NCBI GenBank assembly: GCA_041394905.1
Contig: JAWKHJ010000003.1
Location: 124,001 to 188,000, forward strand
Source of the DNA: RI-231 sp041394905
GTDB taxonomy: Bacteria; Acidobacteriota; Terriglobia; Bryobacterales; UBA6623
DNA: 64,000 nucleotides
Reading direction: 5' to 3'
Notes under the pieces: model-generated
What the model was told of the DNA's origin: nothing
Database searches by the model: none
Seen by the model: only the letters and a program-made list of their open reading frames with translations
Shown here: positions 28,310-36,966 of the stretch, piece after piece
Layout of the letters: every line of letters starts with the position of its first letter
How positions within the stretch are numbered: the stretch's first letter is position 1
Translations under genes and position numbers: made by a program

Positions 28310-29572
28310 CTAGCTGAAGTGGTAAAGGCCTTCTTCGTTGTCCCAATAGACCTTCTTGTTGTTGCGGTAGGACAGCGTGGCCAAGTGTCCGGTGACGGCA
28401 GCCTGGTGGCCGACGATTGCGGGGCAGTTGAGCTCCGCTTTGCCCTGCACCGCATCGAGGAAGTTGCGCAGGTGCTCGTTGGTCGGGTTGCCCTGCCCAA
28501 AGTCCTTCTCCGAGTTGAAGCTCATCTCGGGCGCGGGCTTCTGCCCCTTGCTGACCTGGCGCGGATTCTCAGGGTAGACGTGCAGATCGCTGAGGTTCTT
28601 GATGATCATGGTGCCGTTGCGGCCCATCACTTCCTCCCCGTAGCCCCAGTGGGCGTTCGAGAACGCCACTGAGTAGTTGACGTGGAAGTCGTTCGGATAC
28701 TCGAAAGCCGCGGTGATCGTGTCCGGCACCTCGCGCCCGTCGTGCCAGGCGTGGACGCCGCCGTTGCACATCACGCTCTTGCAGTAGGTGCGTCCGGTGA
28801 TCATATGGAGCGCATCGGTCTGGTGAACGAGCAGGTCGGTCGAGATGCCGCCCGAATAGTCCCAGAACAGCCGCCACTGGAAGTAGCGCTCCTTGTCGAA
28901 CTCCACCTTCGGCGCTTCGCCCAGGAACTTCGCGAAATCGGTGTTCGCCGGGTCGGCGTCGGCGGGGATGTTGTAGCGCCACGCCGGCGAGCTATTCGGG
29001 CTGTTGCGGTACCAGTATGCGCGGGCGTAGACCACGTCGCCCAGCACGCCGGACTCGTAGATCTCCTTCGCCTTCATATAGATCTTCGAGCTGCGGCGCT
29101 GCGTGCCCACTTGGAACTTCTTGCCGCTACGCTCGACCGCGGCCAGGATCTCGAAGCCCTCTTCGATGGTGTGGGTCAGAGGCTTTTCGCAGTAGACATG
29201 CTTGCCGGCGTCGAGCGCGGCGATCGCCATGTCCTTATGCAGGTGCTCGGGGGTCATGATGACGACGGCGTCGATCGAGTCGTCATCGAGCATCTTGTAG
29301 AAGTCGTCGTAAGTCTCGGGCGCGGCTTGCCCCTTCGAGATCAAGGTATCCTTGTGCTCGGCCAAACGCGGCGCGAATGTGTCGCAAATGGCCTTGACGT
29401 AGGCGTCGCCCTTGGCCTCGTCGAGCATCGTATAGATGTGCTTGCCGCCGCGGTTGCCCAGTCCGACCCAACCGACTGCGATCTTGGAGTTCGCATTTTG
29501 CGCGGACAGCAACGCCGGAGCGGCCGCGGCGGCGGCGGAAACAAAGGTGCGCCGAGACAGATGGTTCGACAT
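28310..29572 (-). CDS. Tat-exported Gfo/Idh/MocA-family oxidoreductase
   Basis: Intact, 420 residues from the ATG at 29572. The N-terminus has a twin-arginine signal (LSRRTFVSAAAAAAPALLSAQ). The Rossmann fold follows as VGWVGLGNRGGKHI, with VIMTPEHLHKDMAIAALDAGKHVYCEKPL, the EKP motif of the family. The C-terminal domain contains WDYSGGISTDLLVHQTDALH. Such proteins oxidise or epimerise sugars, often with tightly bound NAD in the periplasm. A longer in-frame extension to 29917 crosses the divergent moaDE gene and is rejected. It is probably co-transcribed with the MFS gene. Confidence 0.92.
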   Translation of the reverse strand: MSNHLSRRTFVSAAAAAAPALLSAQNANSKIAVGWVGLGNRGGKHIYTMLDEAKGDAYVKAICDTFAPRLAEHKDTLISKGQAAPETYDDFYKMLDDDSIDAVVIMTPEHLHKDMAIAALDAGKHVYCEKPLTHTIEEGFEILAAVERSGKKFQVGTQRRSSKIYMKAKEIYESGVLGDVVYARAYWYRNSPNSSPAWRYNIPADADPANTDFAKFLGEAPKVEFDKERYFQWRLFWDYSGGISTDLLVHQTDALHMITGRTYCKSVMCNGGVHAWHDGREVPDTITAAFEYPNDFHVNYSVAFSNAHWGYGEEVMGRNGTMIIKNLSDLHVYPENPRQVSKGQKPAPEMSFNSEKDFGQGNPTNEHLRNFLDAVQGKAELNCPAIVGHQAAVTGHLATLSYRNNKKVYWDNEEGLYHFS

Positions 29573-29642
29573 GGCAGGGTTGAGGATAGCAAGATCCCGG
29601 CCTGAGAGGTAAGCCTGCGCTAGGCTTGGAAGAAGCTTCGTC

Positions 29643-30363
29643 ATGCGCGTCCAAGTGCTCTTTTTCGGCCAACTCAAAGACATCGTCGGCCGCTCCTCAG
29701 CCACCGCCGATCTACCCGACGACGCGCGCGTGGAAACCCTCTTCGCGCGGTTCGCGTCCGAATACCCGAAGCTCCGCCAAATGGCGGGCTCGATCGCCAT
29801 GGCGCGCAACCAGGAATTCGTGACGCTCGACGAACCCCTCGCCGAGGGAGACGAAGTCGCGTTCATGCCTCCGGTGAGCGGCGGCAGCGGCTGGATTGCG
29901 CATACCGAAGAGCCCACGAGCTTTTACGCCATCACCGAGCAGCCGCTCGACCCACGCGCCTTGGTCGAACGCCTGCAAACAGGCGACGATGGGGCCGTCA
30001 TCACCTTTGAGGGCGTGACGCGCAATAACACCAAGGGCCGCTCCACGCTGCATTTGGATTACGAGTGCTACGCGCCCATGGCGCTCGCGAAGATGCAACA
30101 GATCGGCTGCCGAGCTTCTCGAAAAGCACGGTATCCGCGCGATCGGGTTCGTCCACCGCGTGGGACGGCTGGCAATCCAAGAGGCAAGCGTCGTGATCGT
30201 GGTCTGCTCCGCGCACCGGCAGGCGGCCTACGACGCCTCGCTCGAGGCGATCAACCGTCTGAAGACGCTCGTGCCCATCTGGAAGAAGGAAACGTTCGCC
30301 GACGGCGAAGTCTGGGTCGAGGGCGCCTGGGACGACGCCGTCCCGCGGAGCGAGCGTCTGTGA
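29643..30363 (+). CDS. moaX: MoaD-MoaE fusion, molybdopterin synthase (MoaX-like), frameshifted
   Basis: Both subunits of molybdopterin synthase in one chain. Residues 1-82 are a MoaD ubiquitin-like domain (MRVQVLFFGQLKDIVGRSS; GDEVAFMPPVSGGSG), residues from about 95 a MoaE domain (DDGAVITFEGVTRNNTKGR; LDYECYAPMALAKM). One extra base near 30107 shifts the frame; after it AELLEKHGIRAIGFVHRVGRL, VVIVVCSAHRQAAYDA and LKTLVPIWKKE complete MoaE, including the conserved lysines. The MoaD C-terminal Gly-Gly, whose free end must carry the thiocarboxylate, is internal and followed by Ser, as in the M. tuberculosis MoaX fusion, which is cleaved after this Gly. About 240 residues. Confidence 0.88.
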
Positions 30364-31431
30364 AGCGCCCCCGCAAGGCCGGACAGTAAGGCTGCGGTCG
30401 CGACGACTCGCGACCCGGCAAGCGTGGCCGCTTGCGCCACGGCTGCTGGTTGTTGCGTTGCTGGGATTGCTTCCACTGGCCGCCCAGGAGGGGACCGTAT
30501 TCACGTCGGACGTGCGCCTGGTCAACGTGATCGCCACCGTGCAGGACTCTAAGGGAGTGCCCATCGGCGGGCTGAGCAAGGAGAACTTCCGCATCCTCGA
30601 CGAGGGCCAAGAGCGCGAAATTGCCGTGTTCGAGCGCCGCACCGACCGGCCGCTGTCGGTCGTCCTGCTCGTCGATGCCAGCATGTCGACCGGCATCGAG
30701 CTCAAATACGAACGCGAAGCCGCCAAACGCTTCGTAGGCAAGCTTCTGGGCGCGGGGCCCATCCCGACGACCGTTTGGCCGTGATGAAGTTCAGCGAAGG
30801 CGTGGAGATGTTGAGCGATTTCTCGCGCACGCAGCGCAACATCGAGCGCGCGATCGACAAGCTGAAGCCCGAGTTCGGCACCTCGCTCTATGACGGCGTA
30901 CTGCTGGCTTCGGAAGAGCTCGAGGCGCGCGATGGCCGCCACGTGATCATCGCGATCTCCGATGGCGGCGATACCACGAGCTACACTTCGTTTCGCGCTT
31001 CGCTCGAGGCGGCGCACGCAGCCGACGCGGTCATGTTCAGCCTGATCGTACGGCCGGTGAAGTCCGACGCCGGGCGCAACGTGGGCGGCGAGAATACCCT
31101 CAAGATGTTCGCCGACAACACCGGCGGACTCACCTTCATCGAATACACGGAAGAGGGCATAGACCGCGCCTTCTCGGAGATTCTAGAGAACCTGCGCACA
31201 CAGTATTTGATCGGTTACTATCCGCCCGAGCATACCGACCCGAAAACGCGCTTCCGCAAGATTGCCGTGGAAGTGAACGTCCCGCACGAGCGTGTGCTCG
31301 CGCGCGCGGGGTACTATGTACCTGAGGAGCGGAAACTGCTCCCGGAGTCGATTCCGCCCGACCGCCTCGACATCAAACCGAAGAAGCGCGGCGGCTGGCG
31401 GGAGGTCGAACCTGCAAAAACTCCCAAATGA
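30361..31431 (+). CDS. Exported VWFA-related acidobacterial domain protein (TIGR03436-like), frameshifted
   Basis: Secreted or periplasmic von Willebrand A domain protein. A signal peptide is readable as LAPRLLVVALLGLLPLAAQ. RLVNVIATVQDSKGVPIGGLSKENFRILDEGQ is the start of the VWFA-related acidobacterial domain. The MIDAS motif is VDASMST (DxSxS), with later GTSLYDGV and AISDGGDTTSY. The domain ends at YLIGYYPPEHTDPKTRFRKI, a strong family signature. One base is missing near 30770, between the MIDAS region and VMKFSEGVEML. The start is uncertain: a GTG at 30361 overlapping the moaDE stop requires one shift near 30390, while a TTG at 30458 would cut the signal peptide. The stop overlaps the next start (ATGA). 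Confidence 0.82.
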
Positions 31432-31688
31432 ACCCGAGGGAACGACCCGACCGCGCGCTGCCCCGCGACCAGACTTTCGCCGAATCTCGTGAATTGCGTC
31501 GCCTGACGCAATACGAAGCCCGGGTTCGCGTCCATCTGCGCGGCGGCGAGAGTGTCGAGGGCATCCTGGAAGCCCACGACGCAGGTGCGATCAGCGTGAT
31601 CGACGACCAGGGGCGATCGCTCGTCCTGCCCAAGCGCGACATCCGCACCATCGCAGAGCTCGATGAGGCGGAAACTGAGGAGCTCTAA
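31428..31688 (+). CDS. Small Sm-like (Hfq-like) protein, divergent
   Basis: 86 residues, intact. The start overlaps the upstream stop as ATGA. After a charged 27-residue arm, the core ARVRVHLRGGESVEGILEA followed by HDAGAISVIDDQ and VLPKRDIRTI fits the five-strand Sm fold: Hfq has VTVFLVNGIKLQG, then a strand pair, then YKHAISTI. The Hfq Sm2 motif (Y/F)KHA is replaced by PKRD, so it is not a standard Hfq. It may bind RNA or be a domain-level look-alike. It sits 8 bases before suhB in a translationally coupled series. Confidence applies to the gene; the fold is an inference from pattern only. Confidence 0.65.
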   Translation: MNPRERPDRALPRDQTFAESRELRRLTQYEARVRVHLRGGESVEGILEAHDAGAISVIDDQGRSLVLPKRDIRTIAELDEAETEEL

Positions 31689-31696
31689 AGCCACCC

Positions 31697-32518
31697 ATGC
31701 CGAATCTCGATTTCACAACCTTCGCGCAAGAAGTCGCGCGCGAAGCCGGCGCCATTCTGTTGCAGTACCAGTCCAAGGGTGTGAGCCCGGAGTACAAGGG
31801 GGCGGCTGACGTGGTGACTGCGGCGGATCGCGCATCGGAAAAGCACGTTGTCTCGCGCCTGCGCGACTCCTTCCCTTCCCACTCGATCGTGGCCGAGGAA
31901 GGCTCGGGCGTCGACAACGGCTCTGAGTATTGCTGGCACATCGACCCGCTCGACGGCACGACGAATTTCGCCCATGGCTTCCCAATTTGGTGCGTGAGCA
32001 TCGGGTTGGAGAAGGACGGCGAAGGATTGGTGGGCGTGGTCTATGACCCGACTCGCGACGAGCTGTTCATGGCGGAAAAGGGCTCCGGGGCGTATTTGAA
32101 CAACCGCCGCATCCACGTCTCGAAAGTGGACAAGCTCGAGAACGGGCTGTTTGCGACGGGCTTTCCGCCGGCCAATCGGCGCACGAACCCGAACGTCTTC
32201 TACTTCCACCAGTTTTCCGCGCTGAGCCACGGCGCGCGGCGGGCCGGCTCGGCTGCGCTGGACTTGTGCGCGGTGGCTGCGGGCCGCCTGGAAGGGTTTT
32301 GGGAGTTCGGTTTGCAGAGCTGGGACGTCTCGGCCGGCGCGACGATCGTGATGGAAGCGGGCGGCCGGGTGACGGACTTGAAGGGCGGCGTTTACCGTTC
32401 GACGGACCGTAACGTGAACGCCTCGAACGGCAAGGTGCACCAAGAGATGCTCGACTTGTTCGCCCAACTCGAGCGCGGCGAATTCCCGGCCGGGACGCCG
32501 CCTCTTCCCAAACGATGA
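31697..32518 (+). CDS. suhB: Inositol monophosphatase family protein (SuhB-like)
   Basis: Intact, 273 residues. Magnesium-dependent phosphatase of the IMPase fold. Metal ligands are in VAEEGSG (Glu), HIDPLDGTTNFAHGFP (DPLDGT motif) and SWDVSAGATIVMEAGG (WDxxAG motif). VYDPTRDELFMAEKGSGA is the conserved strand. Substrates of bacterial homologues include inositol 1-phosphate and related sugar phosphates; E. coli SuhB also acts in rRNA antitermination, which cannot be judged here. The next gene starts inside its stop (ATGA). Confidence 0.92.
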   Translation: MPNLDFTTFAQEVAREAGAILLQYQSKGVSPEYKGAADVVTAADRASEKHVVSRLRDSFPSHSIVAEEGSGVDNGSEYCWHIDPLDGTTNFAHGFPIWCVSIGLEKDGEGLVGVVYDPTRDELFMAEKGSGAYLNNRRIHVSKVDKLENGLFATGFPPANRRTNPNVFYFHQFSALSHGARRAGSAALDLCAVAAGRLEGFWEFGLQSWDVSAGATIVMEAGGRVTDLKGGVYRSTDRNVNASNGKVHQEMLDLFAQLERGEFPAGTPPLPKR

Positions 32519-33117
32519 ACTGGCGCGCCATTTGGGACCAACTGGTCTCTTACGGCCCGCTGGGCATGTTCGTGATCGCCATCGTCGACACGGCTTTCTT
32601 GCCGACGGCGCAGGCGGTCGACCTCATGGTGGTGATGCAGGCAGCCGCCGCGCCGGAGATGGCGCTGCCCTTGTTTGTTTGCATGGTGCTGGGCTCGTCA
32701 GTCGGCGCGGTCATCCTTTGGTCGATTGCCCGGAGCGGCGGCGCATGGGCGTTGAGCCGGTCCATCAAAGCAGAGAAGCTCGAACGGGTTCGCGCGAAGA
32801 TCCGCAAGTATGATGCAGCGGCGCTGGTGATTCCGTCGTTTCTGCCCATCCCGGGCTCACCGATGAAGCTGTTCATCTTCGCCGCCGGCGCGCTGGGCAT
32901 CAGCCCCTTGCGCATCGGGGTGGCCGTCGGGGCGGGCAAGGTAGGACGTTACGGGTTGATGATTGGGCTCGGGTTGTGGCTGGGCGACGAGGCCTGGCCG
33001 CTGATCAAGCAATACGGCGGCAGAGTCGCCGTGGCGGCGCTGGCGCTGATTGCGATTGCGTTCGCACTGCGCGCCAGACGTAAAGTCCAAACGGACATTC
33101 ATGCACCCGACATCTGA
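32515..33117 (+). CDS. DedA/VTT-family membrane protein
   Basis: Intact, 200 residues, overlapping suhB by four bases. The DedA pattern is visible: GPLGMFVIAIVDTAFLPTAQ, a glycine-rich segment MVLGSSVGAVILWSIAR, and FLPIPGSPMKLFIFAAGALG, which corresponds to the conserved F(I)PxxR/P loop and re-entrant helix. Four to five membrane segments. DedA proteins are lipid scramblases or flippases needed for envelope homeostasis (for example undecaprenyl phosphate recycling). The usual loop arginine is replaced by the SPMK sequence, so this is a divergent member. Confidence 0.82.
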   Translation: MNWRAIWDQLVSYGPLGMFVIAIVDTAFLPTAQAVDLMVVMQAAAAPEMALPLFVCMVLGSSVGAVILWSIARSGGAWALSRSIKAEKLERVRAKIRKYDAAALVIPSFLPIPGSPMKLFIFAAGALGISPLRIGVAVGAGKVGRYGLMIGLGLWLGDEAWPLIKQYGGRVAVAALALIAIAFALRARRKVQTDIHAPDI

Positions 33118-33129
33118 TAATCGACCAGT

Positions 33130-33705
33130 ATGAAGACCTCGCGCCTGGAAGCCTTCAGCGACGGCGTAATCGCCATCCTCATCACCATCATGGTGCTCGA
33201 GATGAAGGCGCCGCACGGTTCTGATCTCGAAGCCTTGCGTCCGATGCTGCCCATCTTTCTGGTCTACGTAATGAGTTTCATTTACCTGGGCATCTACTGG
33301 AACAACCACCATCACTTGCTTCACGCTGCAAGCCGGGTGAACGGGAAAATCCTTTGGGCGAATCTCTTTCTCTTGTTTTGGCTTTCGCTCATACCGCTTG
33401 TGACCGCCTGGATGGGCGAGAACCACTTTGCAGTAGTGCCCACAGCGGTCTACGGCGTGATCTTGTTCATGTCCGGGGTAGCCTACCTCGTGCTCCAAGC
33501 CGCCATCCTGGGCGAAGAGCCCAAACATTCCAAACTGCGGGAGGCGGTGGGCAAGGACGTTAAAGGAAAAGTCTCGCTGGCCTCATATGCGATTGCCGTA
33601 GCTGCCGCTTGCCTCTTCCCGGAGCTGGCGCTTGCGATCTACGTGGGCGTCGCATTGATGTGGTTGATTCCCGACCGCCGCATCGAAACACTGAGCCAGG
33701 GCTAG
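33130..33705 (+). CDS. TMEM175/DUF1211-type potassium channel protein
   Basis: Intact, 191 residues. The diagnostic first-helix motif RLEAFSDGVIAILITIMVLE (RxxxFSDG...) is at residues 5-24. Further helices: LPIFLVYVMSFIYLGIYW, followed by NNHHHLLH, typical of the family, then LLFWLSLIPLVTAWMG and YGVILFMSGVAYLVLQAAI. Bacterial TMEM175 proteins assemble as tetramers and conduct potassium with modest selectivity. It lies 12 bases after the DedA gene and closes the coupled series. Confidence 0.9.
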   Translation: MKTSRLEAFSDGVIAILITIMVLEMKAPHGSDLEALRPMLPIFLVYVMSFIYLGIYWNNHHHLLHAASRVNGKILWANLFLLFWLSLIPLVTAWMGENHFAVVPTAVYGVILFMSGVAYLVLQAAILGEEPKHSKLREAVGKDVKGKVSLASYAIAVAAACLFPELALAIYVGVALMWLIPDRRIETLSQG

Positions 33706-33871
33706 TTCGGCGTTTCGTCCACTTGCCCTGCGGAATCCTCGAGAGTTTCACGGCCGGAAAAGGCGCGAATATCATTGGAGGTCCTGGATTTGTAACGGGT
33801 CCGCAGCTGCGCTTGTCTACCGCATAGAAGCGGTTCCGAAGCAAAACGAGTCCGTTTCGCAAAGGAGGATT

Positions 33872-34423
33872 ATGTTAGTTAAATTAAGTGCATTAGGATC
33901 GTGCGTGGCTCTGGCGCTTGCTTTGACTGTTTCGCCGCTCGCCGCCGATCACCACAAGGAACAAACGAATTTCCACAAGGCTTCTGAGGTCGCGAGCCTC
34001 ATTGATCGAGTCGAATCGAACGCTCTCGACATCCGGGAGCAGGCTGCGCGGCTTCGCACGTACAATCGGACCCCTCAGTTGTATAGTTGGGAACTCCACG
34101 CTGACGAGTTGAACCGCGTTCGTGCAGAGCTCGACCGGATGGCGACTTTGATCCAAGATCTCGAACCGCTCAAGTCTGGAATGACGCTAAGGCAGGATGC
34201 GGCGTTCAACCGAATCGTGTCGTTGTCGGCAGAGATGTCCGACGCGACTGCGAAGGCCATCGAGATCGTCAATACAGAAAAAGAGAAGCTGGAAGTCGGA
34301 CACCCAGATTATGAGCAGCAAGTAGACGCGATTTACGATAAAGCGGACACGGTGATTTCCAACGCCGAGACCGTTGAGGATTGGGCAGAACTGATCGAGA
34401 AGATCCAGGAACCGTCCGAATAA
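33872..34423 (+). CDS. Small secreted alpha-helical protein of unknown function
   Basis: 183 residues, intact. I do not recognise it. A signal peptide (LGSCVALALALTVSPLAADH) is followed by an all-helical, charged sequence with heptad-like runs (IDRVESNALDIREQAARL; LNRVRAELDRMATLIQDLE; LSAEMSDATAKAIEIVNTEK). No cysteine in the mature part, no membrane segment. AAAGGAGG ends three bases before the ATG, the strongest ribosome-binding sequence in the window, suggesting high expression. Its base composition is less GC-rich than its neighbours. Probably a periplasmic or secreted structural or chaperone-like protein; this is inference from shape only. Confidence 0.8.
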   Translation: MLVKLSALGSCVALALALTVSPLAADHHKEQTNFHKASEVASLIDRVESNALDIREQAARLRTYNRTPQLYSWELHADELNRVRAELDRMATLIQDLEPLKSGMTLRQDAAFNRIVSLSAEMSDATAKAIEIVNTEKEKLEVGHPDYEQQVDAIYDKADTVISNAETVEDWAELIEKIQEPSE

Positions 34424-34451
34424 TCGCCAACGCACCGCTGCTTACCCGCCA

Positions 34452-34483
34452 ACGCCCGCCGCTGCCCACCAGCCGGCGGGCGT
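34452..34483. terminator. Bidirectional hairpin between convergent genes
   Basis: ACGCCCGCCG (34452-34461) pairs perfectly with CGGCGGGCGT (34474-34483) around a 12-base loop. It lies between the stop of the secreted protein at 34423 and the convergent zinc-ribbon gene stop at 34490, the expected place for a shared terminator, but neither side has a long T-run. Confidence 0.5.
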
Positions 34484-34489
34484 CGGCGG

Positions 34490-35582
34490 TCAACGGCTGG
34501 CGAGTATCAAAAATCCAACAACAATTACCGCCAACAGCACAAGCAACAGGATCTTCCAGATGCTCTTCGGGTACTCGCCCGCGATCTGCCCGGTATAGCC
34601 ATTGACGACCACCTGAAACGAATCCGCACCGAAATCATAGACCAACAACCAGACCGGCACGAGGATGTGCTTGAAGGTCTCGCCGGAGTAGACCGGCTGG
34701 ACGCGTAGGTTGCGATAGGTATCGCCCGGAATCTGCGCCGCACAGAGCTGTTGCAGCTTCGCGTCCATCGAAGAGCGCGCCATGCGGGCGGCGTCGATCA
34801 GCACGACTTGGTAGTGCTCGACCGTGAAGCCTGACAAGTAGGCCGTCTCGTACGGCACCAAATCGTTGGTGGGAAACGGCTCCACCTCGCGCAGCAGCTC
34901 GAGATGGACGCCGTGCGCGCCGGGGATGGGCTCATCGTCAAAGAAGTGGTCCACGTGGCCGGCTGCCGGCGTCCAGCGGACGTGTTGCACTTGCCGGGTC
35001 TGGATGCGGCCTTGCGAATCGCGGTACTGCTCAGTGGTGTAGTAGTACGTGCCGGAATCCGCGGCCCAATCAGCGGAAACCTGGGCATCGAAGGTCCAGT
35101 AGGGCAAATAGACGCCGCGAATCGTGTCAAGCAGCGCCTTGGATTTAAGCTTTCCCGGCGCGAGCCATTTGGAGGCGTACCACTTGCGCATGGACTCGCG
35201 CACACGGGTTTCATCCACCTTGAACGGCAAGAGGCTTTGTGGCCGGATAGGGGCCTTGATCTCTTCGTAGTCGACCAGTTCGGGCGAGCCGCAGAAGTCG
35301 CAATTCTTGCCGACCTCGTTCGCGTCGAAGACCGAGACCGCGTGGCAGTTCCGGCACTTTACGGTCCGCTTCTGCGTCTTCCAGCCGCAACTCCTCCGGC
35401 ATCTCGCGGAGAGTCTTGACCAGATCGATCTCCTGGATCTGGCCTGTATCTGGGTTGAGCTCAGTGGGCGCTTCGGTGCCGCAATAGGGGCAAATGAGCG
35501 CTTGCTTGGCCGGATTCCAGACCGCCTGTGCACCACAGGCCGGACAGGAATCCTTGCGGATTGCCTCGATTTGATCGGACAT
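34490..35582 (-). CDS. Zinc-ribbon membrane-anchored protein, frameshifted
   Basis: About 363 residues from the ATG at 35582 (MSDQIEAIRKDS). Two zinc ribbons are visible: CPACGAQ with CPYCGTE, and, after a shift near 35370, CRNCHAV with CDFCGSP. A soluble region follows (VYLPYWTFDAQVSADW; TYYYTTEQYRDSQGR; NLRVQPVYSGETFKHILVPVWLL), and the protein ends in one hydrophobic helix (WKILLLVLLAVIVVGFLIL), so it is tail-anchored. This arrangement resembles uncharacterised TFIIB-type zinc-ribbon proteins found beside SPFH genes. The SPFH gene ends 10 bases upstream on the same strand, indicating a functional pair. Confidence 0.78.
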
Positions 35583-35592
35583 GCCAGGGGCC

Positions 35593-36705
35593 CTAGTCCG
35601 CCAGGTACTCCTCCAACGCCGAGCGCTTGATGCGCACGCTCGTCCCGATCTTCTTCGCCTTGAGCTCGCCGGATTCGACGACGGCAAGCACGTCCTGTTC
35701 GCTCACGCCGAGAGCCTTGGCAGCCTGTTCGGGCGTGAGCAACTCCGGAAGGCCGGCCGGAGCCATGACGTCCGGCACGGAACCGCCAGGAGTGAGCGCT
35801 CCCACAGCACGAGGGCCGCCCACGGCGGACGGCGTCTGTTGACCGCCCAACATGCCGCCCTGCTGGTTCATCATTTGCTGCGCAATGGCGAGACCCACGG
35901 CCATCTCGGTAGCCATGCCGCCCGAGCCGCCTCCCTGCCCCGTCTCGAGCCCACGCGCCATCTGATACTTCACGTAGTCGTTCAGATTGCCCACCGCGGC
36001 CATCGACGAACGCTCGTCGATCGCGTCCTCCACCTCTTTGGGCAGCGAGACGTTCTCGACGATGAAGCTCGCGATCTCCATGCCGTACTTCGCCCCGACC
36101 ACGGGGTTGATCAGCGGCAGTAGCGCTTCGCCAAGCTCGGTGTACTTCGTCGCGACGTCGAGCACGGGGATCTTCGAAGTGGCGATCGCGTCAGAAAACA
36201 CGCTGACGATGCGCGAGCGCATTGTGTCCGCGAACTCGTCCAAACGGAACGTGTGATCGGAGCCGGCGACCTCTTTGAGGAAGATTTTCGGGTCGGTAAT
36301 CTTGAAATCGAAAGTTCCGAAAGCCCGCGCGCGGACAATTCCGAAGTCCTCGTCGCGCATCATGATAGGGTTTGACGTGCCCCACTTGTTGCCTGTGAAC
36401 AGACGCGTATTGATGAAGTACACGTCAATCTTGAAGGGCGACTCGAGGCCGTATTTCCACGACTTGAGGCGAGTCAGAATCGGAATGTTTTCCGTGGAAA
36501 GCGTGTACTTTCCCGGGCCAAATTGATCCCCGAACTCGCCCACGTAAACGAGCTGGACGAACTGCGACTCGCGCACGATGAGCTGCGCGCCGTTCTTGAT
36601 CGCCTTGTCTTCATCCGGAAAGCGATACGAAAGGATGTCACGCGAGTCATCCGTCCACTCGATGATCTCGATCAACTCGCCCTTGAGGAAATCTAGAATA
36701 CCCAT
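35593..36705 (-). CDS. SPFH-domain protein with C-terminal excisionase-type helix-turn-helix
   Basis: Intact, 370 residues. GGAG lies six bases before the ATG. Residues about 20-260 form an SPFH/band-7-like domain of the YdjI/virion-core type (IEWTDDSRDILSYRFPDEDKAI; GKYTLSTENIPILTRLKSWKYG; FIVENVSLPKEVEDAIDERSSM). A Gln/Gly/Met-rich linker follows (AQQMMNQQGGMLGGQQ). The last 50 residues read LTPEQAAKALGVSEQDVLAVVE then KAKKIGTSVRIKRSALEEYLAD, an excisionase/MerR-like helix-turn-helix. Known SPFH proteins of this group often carry a zinc ribbon here; in this locus the zinc ribbon is on the adjacent gene. Membrane-scaffold role inferred. Confidence 0.88.
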   Translation of the reverse strand: MGILDFLKGELIEIIEWTDDSRDILSYRFPDEDKAIKNGAQLIVRESQFVQLVYVGEFGDQFGPGKYTLSTENIPILTRLKSWKYGLESPFKIDVYFINTRLFTGNKWGTSNPIMMRDEDFGIVRARAFGTFDFKITDPKIFLKEVAGSDHTFRLDEFADTMRSRIVSVFSDAIATSKIPVLDVATKYTELGEALLPLINPVVGAKYGMEIASFIVENVSLPKEVEDAIDERSSMAAVGNLNDYVKYQMARGLETGQGGGSGGMATEMAVGLAIAQQMMNQQGGMLGGQQTPSAVGGPRAVGALTPGGSVPDVMAPAGLPELLTPEQAAKALGVSEQDVLAVVESGELKAKKIGTSVRIKRSALEEYLAD

Positions 36706-36966
36706 GTTTATCTCCGAAACGACGGCGCTAGTTTACCAAAATCAGCTCGAAACCTTGGAGCGGGCGGACGAGGATGAGCGGCGCGAGACGTCCTGCCGGT
36801 CCTGGTAGCGGCTACAACACCGCGAGCTGCCAGGATACTTCCAAGCGAGCCAAGCTAAGGCAACCGCTCCGGTCAAGATAAGCCAATCCATCCATCTCCA
36901 TCTTACAGGCGCCTTCCTTACCCTTGAGTTAACATCTCTGACAGCAACAGAGAAAGTTGGACAAGC

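Noticed and set aside
28310..29917. N-terminal extension of the Gfo/Idh oxidoreductase to 29917
   Set aside because: It would cross the divergent moaDE start; the ATG at 29572 gives a proper Tat signal.
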